64,000 nt of DNA from the NCBI RefSeq assembly GCF_900130005.1, contig NZ_FQXP01000008.1:62001-126000 (forward strand), read 5' to 3'. The DNA comes from Clostridium collagenovorans DSM 3089. Its GTDB lineage: Bacteria > Bacillota > Clostridia > Clostridiales > Clostridiaceae. A program made the position numbers and the translations under genes. Shown piece after piece: positions 9,234-17,651 of the stretch. The notes below the pieces were generated by a model. The model was not told the origin of the DNA. It was given only the letters and a program-made list of their open reading frames with translations, and made no database searches. Every line of letters begins with the position of its first letter. Position 1 is the first letter of the stretch.

Positions 9234-10058
9234 TTATTGTTTAAAATTACATCTATGTTTAGCAGGAGTAATTTTATAAGTTTTTTTAAAGTGCTTATAA
9301 AATGATGGAATATCCTTAAAACCCGAGGAATAAGATATTTCAGTTATACTCAAATTAGAGTTTTCTAAAAGGTTACAGGCAATGTGAAGTCTAAAATTAA
9401 TTAAGTATTGCTGTGGAGATAGATTATAAAATTTTATAAATATTTTATATAAGTAAGTTCTATCTATTCCTATATATTTTGCAATATCAGATACTTTGAT
9501 ATTATAAGTATAATTATTAAGTATGAATTCTATGGCTTTATCGATATAAGTTTTTTCTTGTTCTTTGCTTTCTAATATATTTATAGTATACATCGTAGAA
9601 AAAATCATATATAGCTGTCCTATAGCCTCAAATTCATTATAAGTAGAACTTTCAAATAATTTTATTAAATTTACTAATGTATTTTCTAGCCCCTTATCAG
9701 TTTTGTTATTAAAGATAGGGTTTTCAATAGAAAGATTACATTTTTTAAGTATTGCTTCAGCTTCATATCCGTTAAATCCAAACCAAAAATAATTCCAAGG
9801 TTCATTTTCGTCTGCAATGTAATATGTAGAATCTCCAGGACAAATTAAAAAGCCTTGCTTTTCTTTAAGTGAATAACATTTATCTCCTGCATAAAACTTA
9901 CCTTTTCCACTTAATATATAGTGAAAAAGATAATGAGGGCGGATAGCAGGACCAAAATCATGTTTTGGATTACAATTCTCAAAACCACAATGATATAAGG
10001 TTAAAGAACTACTTACATATAGAGGATTATGAAATAAATATTCGATATCATTAATCAT
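9234..10058 (-). CDS. AraC-family transcriptional regulator
   Basis: A 274-residue regulator. Residues about 15-110 form a cupin-like AraC sensing domain (HYLFHYILSGKGKFYAG, then YFWFGFNGYE). The C terminus has two helix-turn-helix motifs: VSDIAKYIGIDRTYLYKIF and LSITEISYSSGFKDIPSFYKHFKK, ending PAKHR. On the minus strand, AAGGAG precedes the ATG. It is divergent from the GH4 galactosidase gene at 10224 across a 165-bp shared promoter region. This is the usual arrangement for MsmR/RafR-type activators of alpha-galactoside use, so an alpha-galactoside is the likely effector (inference). Confidence 0.85.
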   Translation of the reverse strand: MINDIEYLFHNPLYVSSSLTLYHCGFENCNPKHDFGPAIRPHYLFHYILSGKGKFYAGDKCYSLKEKQGFLICPGDSTYYIADENEPWNYFWFGFNGYEAEAILKKCNLSIENPIFNNKTDKGLENTLVNLIKLFESSTYNEFEAIGQLYMIFSTMYTINILESKEQEKTYIDKAIEFILNNYTYNIKVSDIAKYIGIDRTYLYKIFIKFYNLSPQQYLINFRLHIACNLLENSNLSITEISYSSGFKDIPSFYKHFKKTYKITPAKHRCNFKQ

Positions 10059-10175
10059 AAATATACTCCTTAAATGTAAAATAAATATATTTTAATTATA
10101 AGATAAAAATATATTTATGCAACATAATGACAATAAGTTGAAACAAAAGAAAATAGAATAAAAATTTATTATAGA

Positions 10176-10181
10176 TATAAT
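10176..10181 (+). promoter_or_regulatory. candidate -10 of the galactosidase gene
   Basis: A perfect TATAAT lies 43 bases upstream of the GH4 start with no convincing -35 at the usual spacing. That is expected of an AraC-activated promoter. The activator binding site itself is not identified. Confidence 0.35.
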
Positions 10182-10223
10182 AAGTTTATAAAAGTTAAAT
10201 TTTCTTATTAAGGGGGTAAATTT

Positions 10224-11546
10224 ATGATTAAAATTACATTTATGGGAGCGGGTAGTACTATATTTGCAAGAAACGTTTTAGGAGATTGTATGTGTACACC
10301 TTCTTTATGTAATTGTGAAATTGCTTTGTATGACATTGATAAAAAGAGATTAGAAGAATCAGAGATAATTTTAAAAGCAATAAACAATAATGTTAATCAA
10401 AATAAAGCAACAATTAAAACATACCTAGGAGTAGAAAGTCGTAAGGAAGCATTGAAGGGAGCAAACTTTATAGTAAATGCAATTCAAGTAGGCTTTTATG
10501 ATCCATGCACAATTATAGATTTTGAGATTCCTAAAAAATATGGACTTAGACAAACTATTGCTGACACTATGGGGATAGGTGGAATTATGAGGGGGTTGCG
10601 AACTATTCCAGTAATGAAAGAATTTGCTAAAGATATTGAGGAAGTTTGTCCAGAGGCATGGCTATTAAATTACACAAATCCTATGTCTATAATAACGGGA
10701 TATATGCAAAGATATACAAAAGTAAAAACAGTGGGATTATGCCATAGTGTACAAGGGTGTTCAAGGGAAATTTTAAAAGCATTAGGAATGGAAGATAAAT
10801 TAGAAGGTAGGAAAGAGCTTATTGCGGGAATAAATCATATGGCATGGCTTCTTGATATACATGATAAGGAAGGAAATGATTTATATCCTGAAATTAGGAA
10901 AAGAGCCATTGAGAAAAATTTAAAGGAAAAGCATGATGATATGGTACGTTATGAGTATATAAAACATTTGGGGTATTATTGTACTGAGTCAAGTGAGCAT
11001 AATGCAGAATATAACTCTTTATTTATAAAAAGTAGATATCCAGAGTTAATTGATAAATTTAATATTCCATTAGATGAGTATCCAAGACGTTGTATAGAGC
11101 AAATAAAGGAATGGGAAAATGAAAAAAGTAAAATATTACAGGATGGAAAGATAACTCATAAGCGTTCTACAGAATATGCTTCATATATTATGGAATCAAT
11201 AGTTACTGGTGTTCCATGTAAAATTGGTGGGAATGTAATAAATAATGGATTAATAGATAACTTATCAAAGGATGCATGTGTTGAAGTGCCATGTTTAGTA
11301 GACTCTATGGGGGTGCAGCCTTGTTATGTTGGAGAACTTCCAATTCAACTTGCAGCTATGAATATGTCTAATATTAATACTCAATTATTGACTATTGAAG
11401 CAGCTGTAACTAAAAAAAGAGAGCATATATATCAAGCTGCTATGTTGGATCCTCATACTTCGGCAGAATTATCAATTGATGATATTGTTACTATGTGTGA
11501 TGAATTAATAGATGTACATGGTGATTATATGAAAGATTATTTATAA
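10224..11546 (+). CDS. melA: alpha-galactosidase, glycoside hydrolase family 4
   Basis: A 440-residue NAD+- and divalent-metal-dependent glycosidase. The N terminus is a Rossmann motif (ITFMGAGSTIFARNVLGD), followed by LYDIDKKRLEE. Later come NYTNPM, GLCHSVQG (metal Cys and His), GINHMAWLL (metal His) and SSEHNAEY. Family 4 enzymes act by oxidation and elimination and need NAD+, Mn2+ and a reductant. The motifs match the MelA/LplD branch rather than the phospho-glucosidases. SD AGGGGG precedes ATG 10224. No sugar transporter is nearby, so melibiose-type substrates must enter by a carrier encoded elsewhere. The divergent AraC gene is the likely regulator. Subfamily substrate is inferred. Confidence 0.8.
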   Translation: MIKITFMGAGSTIFARNVLGDCMCTPSLCNCEIALYDIDKKRLEESEIILKAINNNVNQNKATIKTYLGVESRKEALKGANFIVNAIQVGFYDPCTIIDFEIPKKYGLRQTIADTMGIGGIMRGLRTIPVMKEFAKDIEEVCPEAWLLNYTNPMSIITGYMQRYTKVKTVGLCHSVQGCSREILKALGMEDKLEGRKELIAGINHMAWLLDIHDKEGNDLYPEIRKRAIEKNLKEKHDDMVRYEYIKHLGYYCTESSEHNAEYNSLFIKSRYPELIDKFNIPLDEYPRRCIEQIKEWENEKSKILQDGKITHKRSTEYASYIMESIVTGVPCKIGGNVINNGLIDNLSKDACVEVPCLVDSMGVQPCYVGELPIQLAAMNMSNINTQLLTIEAAVTKKREHIYQAAMLDPHTSAELSIDDIVTMCDELIDVHGDYMKDYL

Positions 11547-11634
11547 GATTAAGAAATAAATAATGAGCTATAAATGATATTGTATAGAAGTTAGTATGCT
11601 ATTAAATTTAAATATTTTTTTCATAGATAAAAGC

Positions 11635-11676
11635 AAAGGTAAGATTAAAAAGAGTGACTCTTAAAATCTTACCTTT
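11635..11676. terminator. terminator after the GH4 gene
   Basis: A 12-bp outer stem (11635-11646 with 11665-11676) and an inner AAGAGT/ACTCTT stem form a strong hairpin followed by ATATTTTA. Confidence 0.75.
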
Positions 11677-11784
11677 ATATTTTAATATATAGCATAGAAA
11701 ATATGTAGAGTTTATTAAAAATATCTTAATATTAGTAAAAAATTATGGTAATATACTAATATATACAAAAGTTGGGAGAAAAAT

Positions 11785-12501
11785 ATGAGGATTGCAATTT
11801 GTGATGATAATAAAGTTTTTTTAAATATTTTATATGGAAAAATAGAAAAAGTATTAGTTTCTAGAAAAGTAAATTTTACTATTGATTCTTATGTTGATTC
11901 TACTTTTATGAAAAGTGTTATTGAAAATGAAAAGGAAAATTATGATCTAGTATTGTTGGATATTGATATGCCTAATATATCAGGTATAGATATAGCAAAA
12001 GTAATTTACGAAAATTATAACTCATTAATCATTTTTTTAACTGCACATGAGGCATATGTATTTAAGTCCTTTAAATACTCTCCTCATAGGTATATAAGGA
12101 AGGACTTTGTTGACCTTGAGTTAGAAGAGGCTGTAATTTCTGCTATAAATATATTAGAAAAAAACAAGGAAGATTATTATTTTTGTAAAAGCAAAGAAAA
12201 AATTATTAAGATTAATATTGCTAATATTATGTATTTTGAATTGGTTAAGAGAAAAGTTATTTTTCATCTTAAAGATGGTTATATAGTAGAGGAAAAAAAC
12301 ACTATTAAAAATATAATGGGTAGTATAAATAAAGAGCAATTTATACAAATACATAGCGGAATTGTAGTAAATATATCATATATATCTACTATTTCTAAAA
12401 GTGATATAACACTTGATAATGGAGAAAACCTAATATTAAGTAGGTACAGATATAAGGATGTATATCAAAGGTTATTAGAATATTGGGGTGGAATAATATG
12501 A
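11785..12501 (+). CDS. LytTR-family response regulator (AgrA-like)
   Basis: A 238-residue response regulator. The receiver domain (about 1-120) has the acidic pocket IAICDDN, the phospho-acceptor Asp in DLVLLDIDMPNISG and the switch Thr in IFLTAHEA. The DNA-binding LytTR domain (about 135-235) includes KIIKINIANIMYFELVKRK and FIQIHSGIVVNISYI. It is cotranscribed with the kinase at 12498 (four-base overlap). Together they precede a probable two-peptide sactibiotic locus, whose likely target promoter is ahead of the ABC transporter. No agrB or agrD peptide pair is present, so the inducing signal is unknown; the locus's own peptides are candidates (inference). Confidence 0.85.
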   Translation: MRIAICDDNKVFLNILYGKIEKVLVSRKVNFTIDSYVDSTFMKSVIENEKENYDLVLLDIDMPNISGIDIAKVIYENYNSLIIFLTAHEAYVFKSFKYSPHRYIRKDFVDLELEEAVISAINILEKNKEDYYFCKSKEKIIKINIANIMYFELVKRKVIFHLKDGYIVEEKNTIKNIMGSINKEQFIQIHSGIVVNISYISTISKSDITLDNGENLILSRYRYKDVYQRLLEYWGGII

Positions 12502-13823
12502 ACAATGTATATTGGGGAGTTGAATATATTACTACTTTCGTAGAAAGTGTATTAGGTATTTTATTCATGAGCTATTGGCTTGAAAAAAGATGGGATAATA
12601 GAAAGCAACTTATAATATCGATTGAACTTTCATTTGTATGTTCAATTATAATTATATTATGCAATAGAATAAAACTTTTTGATGCCTCCAATATAATAGT
12701 ATCAATGCTAATGTTTATTTTAATTAGTATTATATTATATAAAGGTTCTTTAGTGAAAATTATTTTGACTATAGGAGCAAATATATCTATAGGAATAATT
12801 TGTGATTTAATTGTTGTTTTTTTGTTTAGTAAAATGTCATATAAGTTAATTGAAGAAGTATTAAGTGAGGTTGGCACATTTAGGAGTATTGCAATATTAT
12901 TAGGAAGAATGATTCTTATAACTATAATTTTAGAGATTGGTATATATAAATATAGAGATAAAACAGGAGGCAAAAAGTATTTTCTTATAAGTTTAATTTT
13001 GAGTTGTTTTATTATATACGTGAGTTTATTTTTTATAAAAATTATATCAACTTATGAAAATGATAAAAATATTCTTTACTTTTCTATGCTTTTTTATACA
13101 GTAATGCTAGTAATTATATTATTCATATATTTAGGTTTATTGAAGTTCAGCAAAGATGAAAAAGAACTAGAAGAAATGAAAATGATTAAAAATAAAAATA
13201 AGATGCTAGAAGAAAATTTAGTTGCAAACGAAAAGATATTTGAAGAATGGAAGAAGTTACAACATGATTTTAGACATAACTTATTATGTTTAAATAAACT
13301 TGTAGAAGAAAAAAAGTATGTTGAATTAGCAGAATATTTGAGTGAGTTAAATAATAATGTTTCACAACAAGGCTATAATTTAAAAACGGGGAATAAGACA
13401 TTAGATATAATATTAAATTATTATAGTAAAATATCCAATTATGAAAATATCCACATGAATATAAATGTTAATATACCAGAAGGTTTTTTCCTGAAAGATA
13501 CAGAGTTATGTTCTTTACTTGGGAATTCATTAGAAAATGCTATTGAAGCGACCAGAAAATCAGAGGAAAAGATGATAAGTGTAATAATAAAATCTATAAA
13601 GGATATGATTATATTTAAAATATCCAATAGTTATAATGAAGATTTAGAATATGAAAATGGAATTTTTAAAACTACTAAAAAGGAAAAAGAGTTACATGGA
13701 ATAGGACTAAAAAGTATAAAAAATGTAGTTAAAAAGAATAATGGGACAATGAACATTAATTTAAATAATAAAATGTTTAATTTAATAATACAGTTTTCAT
13801 TGAAAGAAATAGTAAAAATATGA
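12498..13823 (+). CDS. AgrC-like GHKL sensor histidine kinase
   Basis: About 441 residues. The first 215 are hydrophobic, with about six membrane segments as in peptide-sensing AgrC/ComD kinases. A coiled linker leads to the phosphoacceptor motif WKKLQHDFRHNLLCL, followed by the N box LLGNSLENAIEA and G box HGIGLKSIKNVVKK of an HATPase_c_5 domain. I start at ATG 12498, which overlaps the regulator stop as ATGA and has GGGTGG upstream; an in-frame TTG at 12483 would overlap more and lacks an SD. It should phosphorylate the LytTR regulator. The ligand is unknown. Confidence 0.8.
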   Translation: MNNVYWGVEYITTFVESVLGILFMSYWLEKRWDNRKQLIISIELSFVCSIIIILCNRIKLFDASNIIVSMLMFILISIILYKGSLVKIILTIGANISIGIICDLIVVFLFSKMSYKLIEEVLSEVGTFRSIAILLGRMILITIILEIGIYKYRDKTGGKKYFLISLILSCFIIYVSLFFIKIISTYENDKNILYFSMLFYTVMLVIILFIYLGLLKFSKDEKELEEMKMIKNKNKMLEENLVANEKIFEEWKKLQHDFRHNLLCLNKLVEEKKYVELAEYLSELNNNVSQQGYNLKTGNKTLDIILNYYSKISNYENIHMNINVNIPEGFFLKDTELCSLLGNSLENAIEATRKSEEKMISVIIKSIKDMIIFKISNSYNEDLEYENGIFKTTKKEKELHGIGLKSIKNVVKKNNGTMNINLNNKMFNLIIQFSLKEIVKI

Positions 13824-13827
13824 TTTT

Positions 13828-13873
13828 AAACAAACTTTAATGTATAGATAGTATATATTAAAGTTTGTTTTTT
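13828..13873. terminator. terminator after the two-component pair
   Basis: A perfect 14-bp stem (13828-13841 with 13857-13870) is followed by a T-run. Confidence 0.85.
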
Positions 13874-13990
13874 ATTTTAAATTATAATCTAACGAAAAGA
13901 TGGAACTAAATAAGTTCAAAAAATTACTAAATAAGCATAAAAAATAAAAATACATTTTTACATGGTATATTTTTCTTGAAGGACAGATTA

Positions 13991-14027
13991 AGTTTAATAT
14001 GAGTAAACTAAATAGTATGGATATAAT
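13991..14027 (+). promoter_or_regulatory. candidate regulated promoter of the ABC/sactibiotic unit
   Basis: TATAAT at 14022-14027 has no -35 consensus. The -35 position is instead occupied by an inverted repeat AGTTTA-N7-TAAACT (13991-13996, 14004-14009). A promoter lacking a -35 and carrying a dyad there is typical of activator dependence. The adjacent LytTR regulator is the obvious candidate, but a LytTR consensus is not clear. Confidence 0.35.
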
Positions 14028-14059
14028 AGATTACTTATTAATATAAGGAGAAATATATA

Positions 14060-14938
14060 ATGGACAAGCATATCTTAAAAATTAGTGATTTATGTAAAAA
14101 TTATGATAAATTTTCTTTGAAAAATATAAACCTTTCATTAAAGGAAGGAGAAGTTTTAGGATTAATAGGACAGAATGGTGCAGGTAAGAGTACAACGATA
14201 AAGTCATTACTTGGATTAATATCTTATGATAGTGGTACTATTCTTATAGATAATGAGGTTATGGATACAGATAATATTAAATTAAAACATGAAATAGGAT
14301 ATGTTCCAGAAAACGTATTTTTATACCAAGATATTAAATGTTATGAATTTTATAAATTTGTAAAGAGTTGCTATAAAAGTTGGGATGATGATTTGTTTTT
14401 AAACTTATCTAAAAAGTTTGAATTAGATTTAGAGAAAAAAATTAAGGAGTTATCAAAAGGAAATCTAGTTAAGTTTTTGATTATCATTGCAATTAGTCAT
14501 CATCCTAAATTGTTAATACTAGATGAACCTACATCAGGCCTAGATCCTATAATTAGAAATCAAGTTATTGATTATTTAAAAGATGTTGTGAAAAATGAAA
14601 GATGTTCTATATTATTTTCATCACATATAACTGAGGATATAAGTAAACTTGCAGATGTAGTTACTTATATGGATAATGGAAAAATATTATTATCAGAAAG
14701 AAAAGACACAATCTTGAATGAATATAAAAAAGTTGTATTTAAAATGGGTATTCCAAGTGATATTTGTAAAAAATATAAGTATGTGTTCAATAATGTGATT
14801 ATGGTTAATAAAGAAAGTGAATTGGAAAATTTAGAATCGGAATTAAGTGAATATTACGTAGAAAATATTACCTTAGATGAGGTATTAACTATTTTAGTTA
14901 ATTCTGAAAGGAGAGAAAATGTTTCAGTTAATTGTTAA
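14060..14938 (+). CDS. ABC transporter ATP-binding protein (TrnF-position, bacteriocin export or immunity)
   Basis: A 292-residue ATPase of the BcrA/YtrB type. Walker A is GQNGAGKST, the signature is the unusual LSKGN in place of LSGGQ, and Walker B is LLILDEPTSGLDP, followed by the SSHITED switch His. The C-terminal 70 residues are a non-catalytic tail. It overlaps the membrane subunit gene at 14919 by 20 bases. The pair stands directly before two precursor peptide genes, as trnF-trnG do in thuricin CD clusters, so it is probably the exporter and/or self-immunity pump. The start has SD AAGGAG at about 14045. Confidence 0.85.
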   Translation: MDKHILKISDLCKNYDKFSLKNINLSLKEGEVLGLIGQNGAGKSTTIKSLLGLISYDSGTILIDNEVMDTDNIKLKHEIGYVPENVFLYQDIKCYEFYKFVKSCYKSWDDDLFLNLSKKFELDLEKKIKELSKGNLVKFLIIIAISHHPKLLILDEPTSGLDPIIRNQVIDYLKDVVKNERCSILFSSHITEDISKLADVVTYMDNGKILLSERKDTILNEYKKVVFKMGIPSDICKKYKYVFNNVIMVNKESELENLESELSEYYVENITLDEVLTILVNSERRENVSVNC

Positions 14939-15548
14939 AGACTTTAAATTTAATAAAAAAAATATATATATATCAACTTTAGTTTCATTATTGGGGTATT
15001 ATTTAATAAGTCAAGATGGAGAAAGATATAAGATTTTAGCATGTACATTAATTCCTCTATTGATGTTTAATTTTGTTATAGGAAAGATATGTTTTATTGA
15101 GGATAGAGATAAAGTATATAAATACATACATTCATTACCTCTAAAAAAATCAGATTTTGTTCTTTCAAAATATGTTGAGGGTGCAGGAGTACTTATTTTC
15201 TCATTTGCTTTTATTTTTGTAGAAAATTACTTTTTAAAACTAATAAATAAAAATTATTTTAATTTAGATATTAATTATATAATGCTTATATTTAGTATAA
15301 TGCTTATCTATATAGGTATGTTTATATTTATATATTTTAGGTTTAATTATCAAATAGCTAATCAAACTTTGATAGTGTTTTATATTTCATGCTTAATAGG
15401 ATATAAAATATTTGAAACATTAAATATAAATATGTATAAGATTATAAGTTGGGATTACTTCAATATTATGTTGTTTATCATATCAATATTTGTATATAAT
15501 ATAACTTTTCAATTGTCTAAACGTTTTTATTACAAGAAGGATGAATAG
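14919..15548 (+). CDS. ABC-2 type membrane protein (TrnG-position)
   Basis: A 209-residue integral membrane protein with about six hydrophobic segments and no ATPase motif, fitting a half-size ABC-2 permease subunit for the ATPase at 14060. It contains a cytoplasmic loop EDRDKVYKYIHSLPLKKSD, commonly seen in ABC-2 permeases of bacitracin/lantibiotic immunity pumps. The ATG lies within the end of the ATPase gene with SD AAGGAGAG just ahead, so coupling is tight. A hairpin at 15563-15594 separates it from the peptide genes. Confidence 0.75.
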   Translation: MFQLIVKDFKFNKKNIYISTLVSLLGYYLISQDGERYKILACTLIPLLMFNFVIGKICFIEDRDKVYKYIHSLPLKKSDFVLSKYVEGAGVLIFSFAFIFVENYFLKLINKNYFNLDINYIMLIFSIMLIYIGMFIFIYFRFNYQIANQTLIVFYISCLIGYKIFETLNINMYKIISWDYFNIMLFIISIFVYNITFQLSKRFYYKKDE

Positions 15549-15562
15549 TTAAATTTAAAAAT

Positions 15563-15594
15563 AAAAATTCATAACAATTTTGTAATGAATTTTT
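15563..15594 (+). terminator. hairpin between transporter and precursor genes
   Basis: A 10-bp perfect stem (15563-15572 with 15585-15594) ends in a T-run and could end the transporter transcript. The precursor genes begin only 33 bases later, so it could also be a 5' stabilising hairpin of the peptide mRNA. Confidence 0.6.
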
Positions 15595-15626
15595 AATATA
15601 TACATTGTGAAGGGGGGTGTACTTAA

Positions 15627-15761
15627 ATGGAAATTTTAAATCAAGAAGTAAATAATACAGAGGTTGGTGGAACAGTTGCATGTATTGTAGGGTGTGGAAG
15701 CTTATGTTTTATATCTTACGGTAGTGTAACAGCAATGGCCTTAGCATTAATTGCTCTTTAG
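15627..15761 (+). CDS. sactipeptide precursor 1 (thuricin CD Trn-alpha-like)
   Basis: A 44-residue peptide with a very strong SD (AGGGGGG at 15611-15617). The leader ends NTEVG (residues 10-14). If cut after Gly14, the core is exactly 30 residues, the size of the thuricin CD peptides, with cysteines at core positions 5, 9 and 13 (C-I-V-G-C-G-S-L-C) and a hydrophobic C-terminal half. Trn-alpha has CVIGCIGSC at the same positions. By analogy, sulfur-to-alpha-carbon bonds would link Cys5, Cys9 and Cys13 to residues near 28, 25 and 21 (here Ile, Leu and Thr). The two radical SAM genes downstream support this. Cleavage site and bond partners are inferred. Confidence 0.85.
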   Translation: MEILNQEVNNTEVGGTVACIVGCGSLCFISYGSVTAMALALIAL

Positions 15762-15793
15762 GATTTATATTTAAATAAAAAGGGGGGATTCAC

Positions 15794-15931
15794 ATGGAGA
15801 TAATCAATAATGAAATGAACATTAATGAAGTAGGTTTATCATGGGCATGCTTAGTTGCCTGTGGAATGAGCTGCATACTTGTAGGTGGGGTTATTGTTGG
15901 TGCGTTTGGATCAGCATTAGAAGCATTCTAA
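15794..15931 (+). CDS. sactipeptide precursor 2 (thuricin CD Trn-beta-like)
   Basis: A 45-residue peptide, SD AGGGGGG at 15781-15787. Cysteines fall at residues 19, 23 and 27, identical to precursor 1, and the leader also ends NEVG (residues 11-14). Cleavage after Gly14 gives a 31-residue core with Cys5, Cys9 and Cys13. W-A-C-L-V-A-C-G-M-S-C is strikingly like the W-V-A-C-V-G-A-C-G-T-V-C of Trn-beta. The two precursors share M-E-I at the start, E7, E12-V13-G14, A18, V21 and C23-G24 but differ in the C-terminal half, as in two-peptide sactibiotics. The genes are 32 bases apart and cotranscribed. Confidence 0.85.
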   Translation: MEIINNEMNINEVGLSWACLVACGMSCILVGGVIVGAFGSALEAF

Positions 15932-15940
15932 AAATAAATG

Positions 15941-15977
15941 AGCTTTAATATAAGGATAAGTTATACTAAAGCTTTTT
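15941..15977 (+). terminator. leaky terminator between precursor and maturation genes
   Basis: A 12-bp imperfect stem (15941-15952 with about 15962-15973) is followed by five Ts, ten bases after precursor 2. It probably limits read-through so peptides outnumber their modifying enzymes, a common arrangement in bacteriocin operons. Confidence 0.7.
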
Positions 15978-15991
15978 AAAATACAACTGTT

Positions 15992-16038
15992 AATATACAT
16001 GGGTTTGAATTAAGTAATTATGAAAACTCATGTATATT
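15992..16038 (+). repeat. second hairpin before the radical SAM genes
   Basis: A 15-bp inverted repeat (15992-16006 with 16024-16038, one G-T pair) encloses a 17-base loop and is followed by TTTACAATATAC. It may be an RNA-processing or stability hairpin, or an operator for a second promoter. Confidence 0.5.
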
Positions 16039-16111
16039 TTACAATATACTACTATTAGAAATAAAAGTAAAGTTATTATTAATAAGTATTGAAATAGGAG
16101 ATGTATAATTA

Positions 16112-17638
16112 ATGAATATAAATATAAATCCTAAAATATTGTTATTTAGTACAGAAAAAAATAAGTATATTTTTGATAATGTAAGTGGAAATATTATACC
16201 GCATACAGAAGAAATATTTTTTACAATTAATAATTTTTTAAAACTATCTAAAAGTCAACTTATTCATGATCTGAAAGAAAAGTTTAATATAAATGATATA
16301 GAAAGTGAGAATGTATATTTATACATAAATAACTTAGTTCATAATGGATGTTTTTTTTGCAATAGTACACACAGAGATATTGATTGCAAGGAGGAGTCAT
16401 TTAAAACTCCAATATCACAACTAATTTTAGTCCTGACAGAACAATGCAATATTAGATGCAAGTATTGTATTTATTCTGAGCATTATCCTAATATTATGGA
16501 ATATTCAAATGAGAGCATGGACTTTGAAACTGCAAAATTAGCTATTGATCAATATATGAATCTATATAATGAAAAGAAAAAGTATGGGTATAGGAAAAAG
16601 GCAATAGTAAGTTTTTATGGTGGTGAACCATTTTTAAAGTTTGATTTAATAAAAGAAGTAATAGATTATTGTAATACAAAAGGATATGATGTAAGGTATT
16701 ATGCAACTACTAATGGAACAATAATGACTGATGAAGTTGTTGAATGTATAGTTAATAATGACTTTATAGTTACATTCAGTGTTGATGGTCATAAGGAACA
16801 ACATAATAGAAATAGAGTTTTTGCTGGTGATAAAGGTACCTTTGATTTAGTTTTAAATAACATTTTAAAGCTACAAGAATATAAAAGAGAAAGAAATATT
16901 AATCAACTTATTACATTTAATTGTACCTACGATTATTACAGTGATTTAAATAAAATTATAACTTTTTTTGAAGAGAACTATGATAAATTTGATCCATTTA
17001 ATGTGATGTTTGGTCCAGTAAATAAATTAGATACAACATACTATGACTATTGCAAAGAGAGCTTTAATAAGGGAATAATCAAGGAAGATATAAATACTGC
17101 AGGAAAATCATATAATGAGCTTATAGAAAAATTATCAAATAAGGACAATACTGATTGTGCAGAGTCAAGGATACTAAACTCTTTTTTTGCATCATTATCT
17201 ATTATAAAAAGAAGACCTAGGGGAATTATAGAGTTACATTCTAATGCATGCATACCATCTAATAAAATAGCCGTTAGTCCAAAAGGAGAGTATTATATTT
17301 GTGAACGTATAAATCAGATGTTTAAAATTGGCGATATTAATTCAGGAATAGATTGGGATAGATGTTCTGAATTATTAAATCAATATATGGGTGTCTTAGA
17401 AGAGAATTGCAGTGATTGTAATGTAAGTAGGCTATGTGATTCATGTTATATTCATTTTATAAAGGATGATAATAATCTTGAATTTAATGAAGAGTTTTGT
17501 AAGGAAAAGAAGATGGTCATACCAAAAACATTATCAATAATATATACATTATTAGAAAAAAATCCTAAGGTATTTGAGATGGGCTTAGATAATAGTGATC
17601 AAGAAAGTTTATTTGAATTTTATCAAGTAATGAGGTAA
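16112..17638 (+). CDS. radical SAM-SPASM sactipeptide maturase 1 (TrnC-position)
   Basis: 508 residues. The N-terminal 95 residues resemble a PqqD-like peptide-recognition winged helix (VSGNIIPHTEEIFFTI, then a helix and VHNGCF). The radical SAM core follows with CNIRCKYC, the CxxxCxxC ligands of the SAM-binding 4Fe-4S cluster, and YGGEP, the SAM-contact motif. The C terminus is a SPASM domain with cysteines in NACIPSN, YYICERI, CSDCNVSRLCDSC and FCKEKK, binding auxiliary clusters. It should form thioether links between Cys sulfur and alpha carbons of one precursor. SD AGGAGA precedes ATG 16112. The next gene starts 13 bases after its stop. Confidence 0.85.
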   Translation: MNININPKILLFSTEKNKYIFDNVSGNIIPHTEEIFFTINNFLKLSKSQLIHDLKEKFNINDIESENVYLYINNLVHNGCFFCNSTHRDIDCKEESFKTPISQLILVLTEQCNIRCKYCIYSEHYPNIMEYSNESMDFETAKLAIDQYMNLYNEKKKYGYRKKAIVSFYGGEPFLKFDLIKEVIDYCNTKGYDVRYYATTNGTIMTDEVVECIVNNDFIVTFSVDGHKEQHNRNRVFAGDKGTFDLVLNNILKLQEYKRERNINQLITFNCTYDYYSDLNKIITFFEENYDKFDPFNVMFGPVNKLDTTYYDYCKESFNKGIIKEDINTAGKSYNELIEKLSNKDNTDCAESRILNSFFASLSIIKRRPRGIIELHSNACIPSNKIAVSPKGEYYICERINQMFKIGDINSGIDWDRCSELLNQYMGVLEENCSDCNVSRLCDSCYIHFIKDDNNLEFNEEFCKEKKMVIPKTLSIIYTLLEKNPKVFEMGLDNSDQESLFEFYQVMR

Positions 17639-17651
17639 GGAGAGATTTTAA

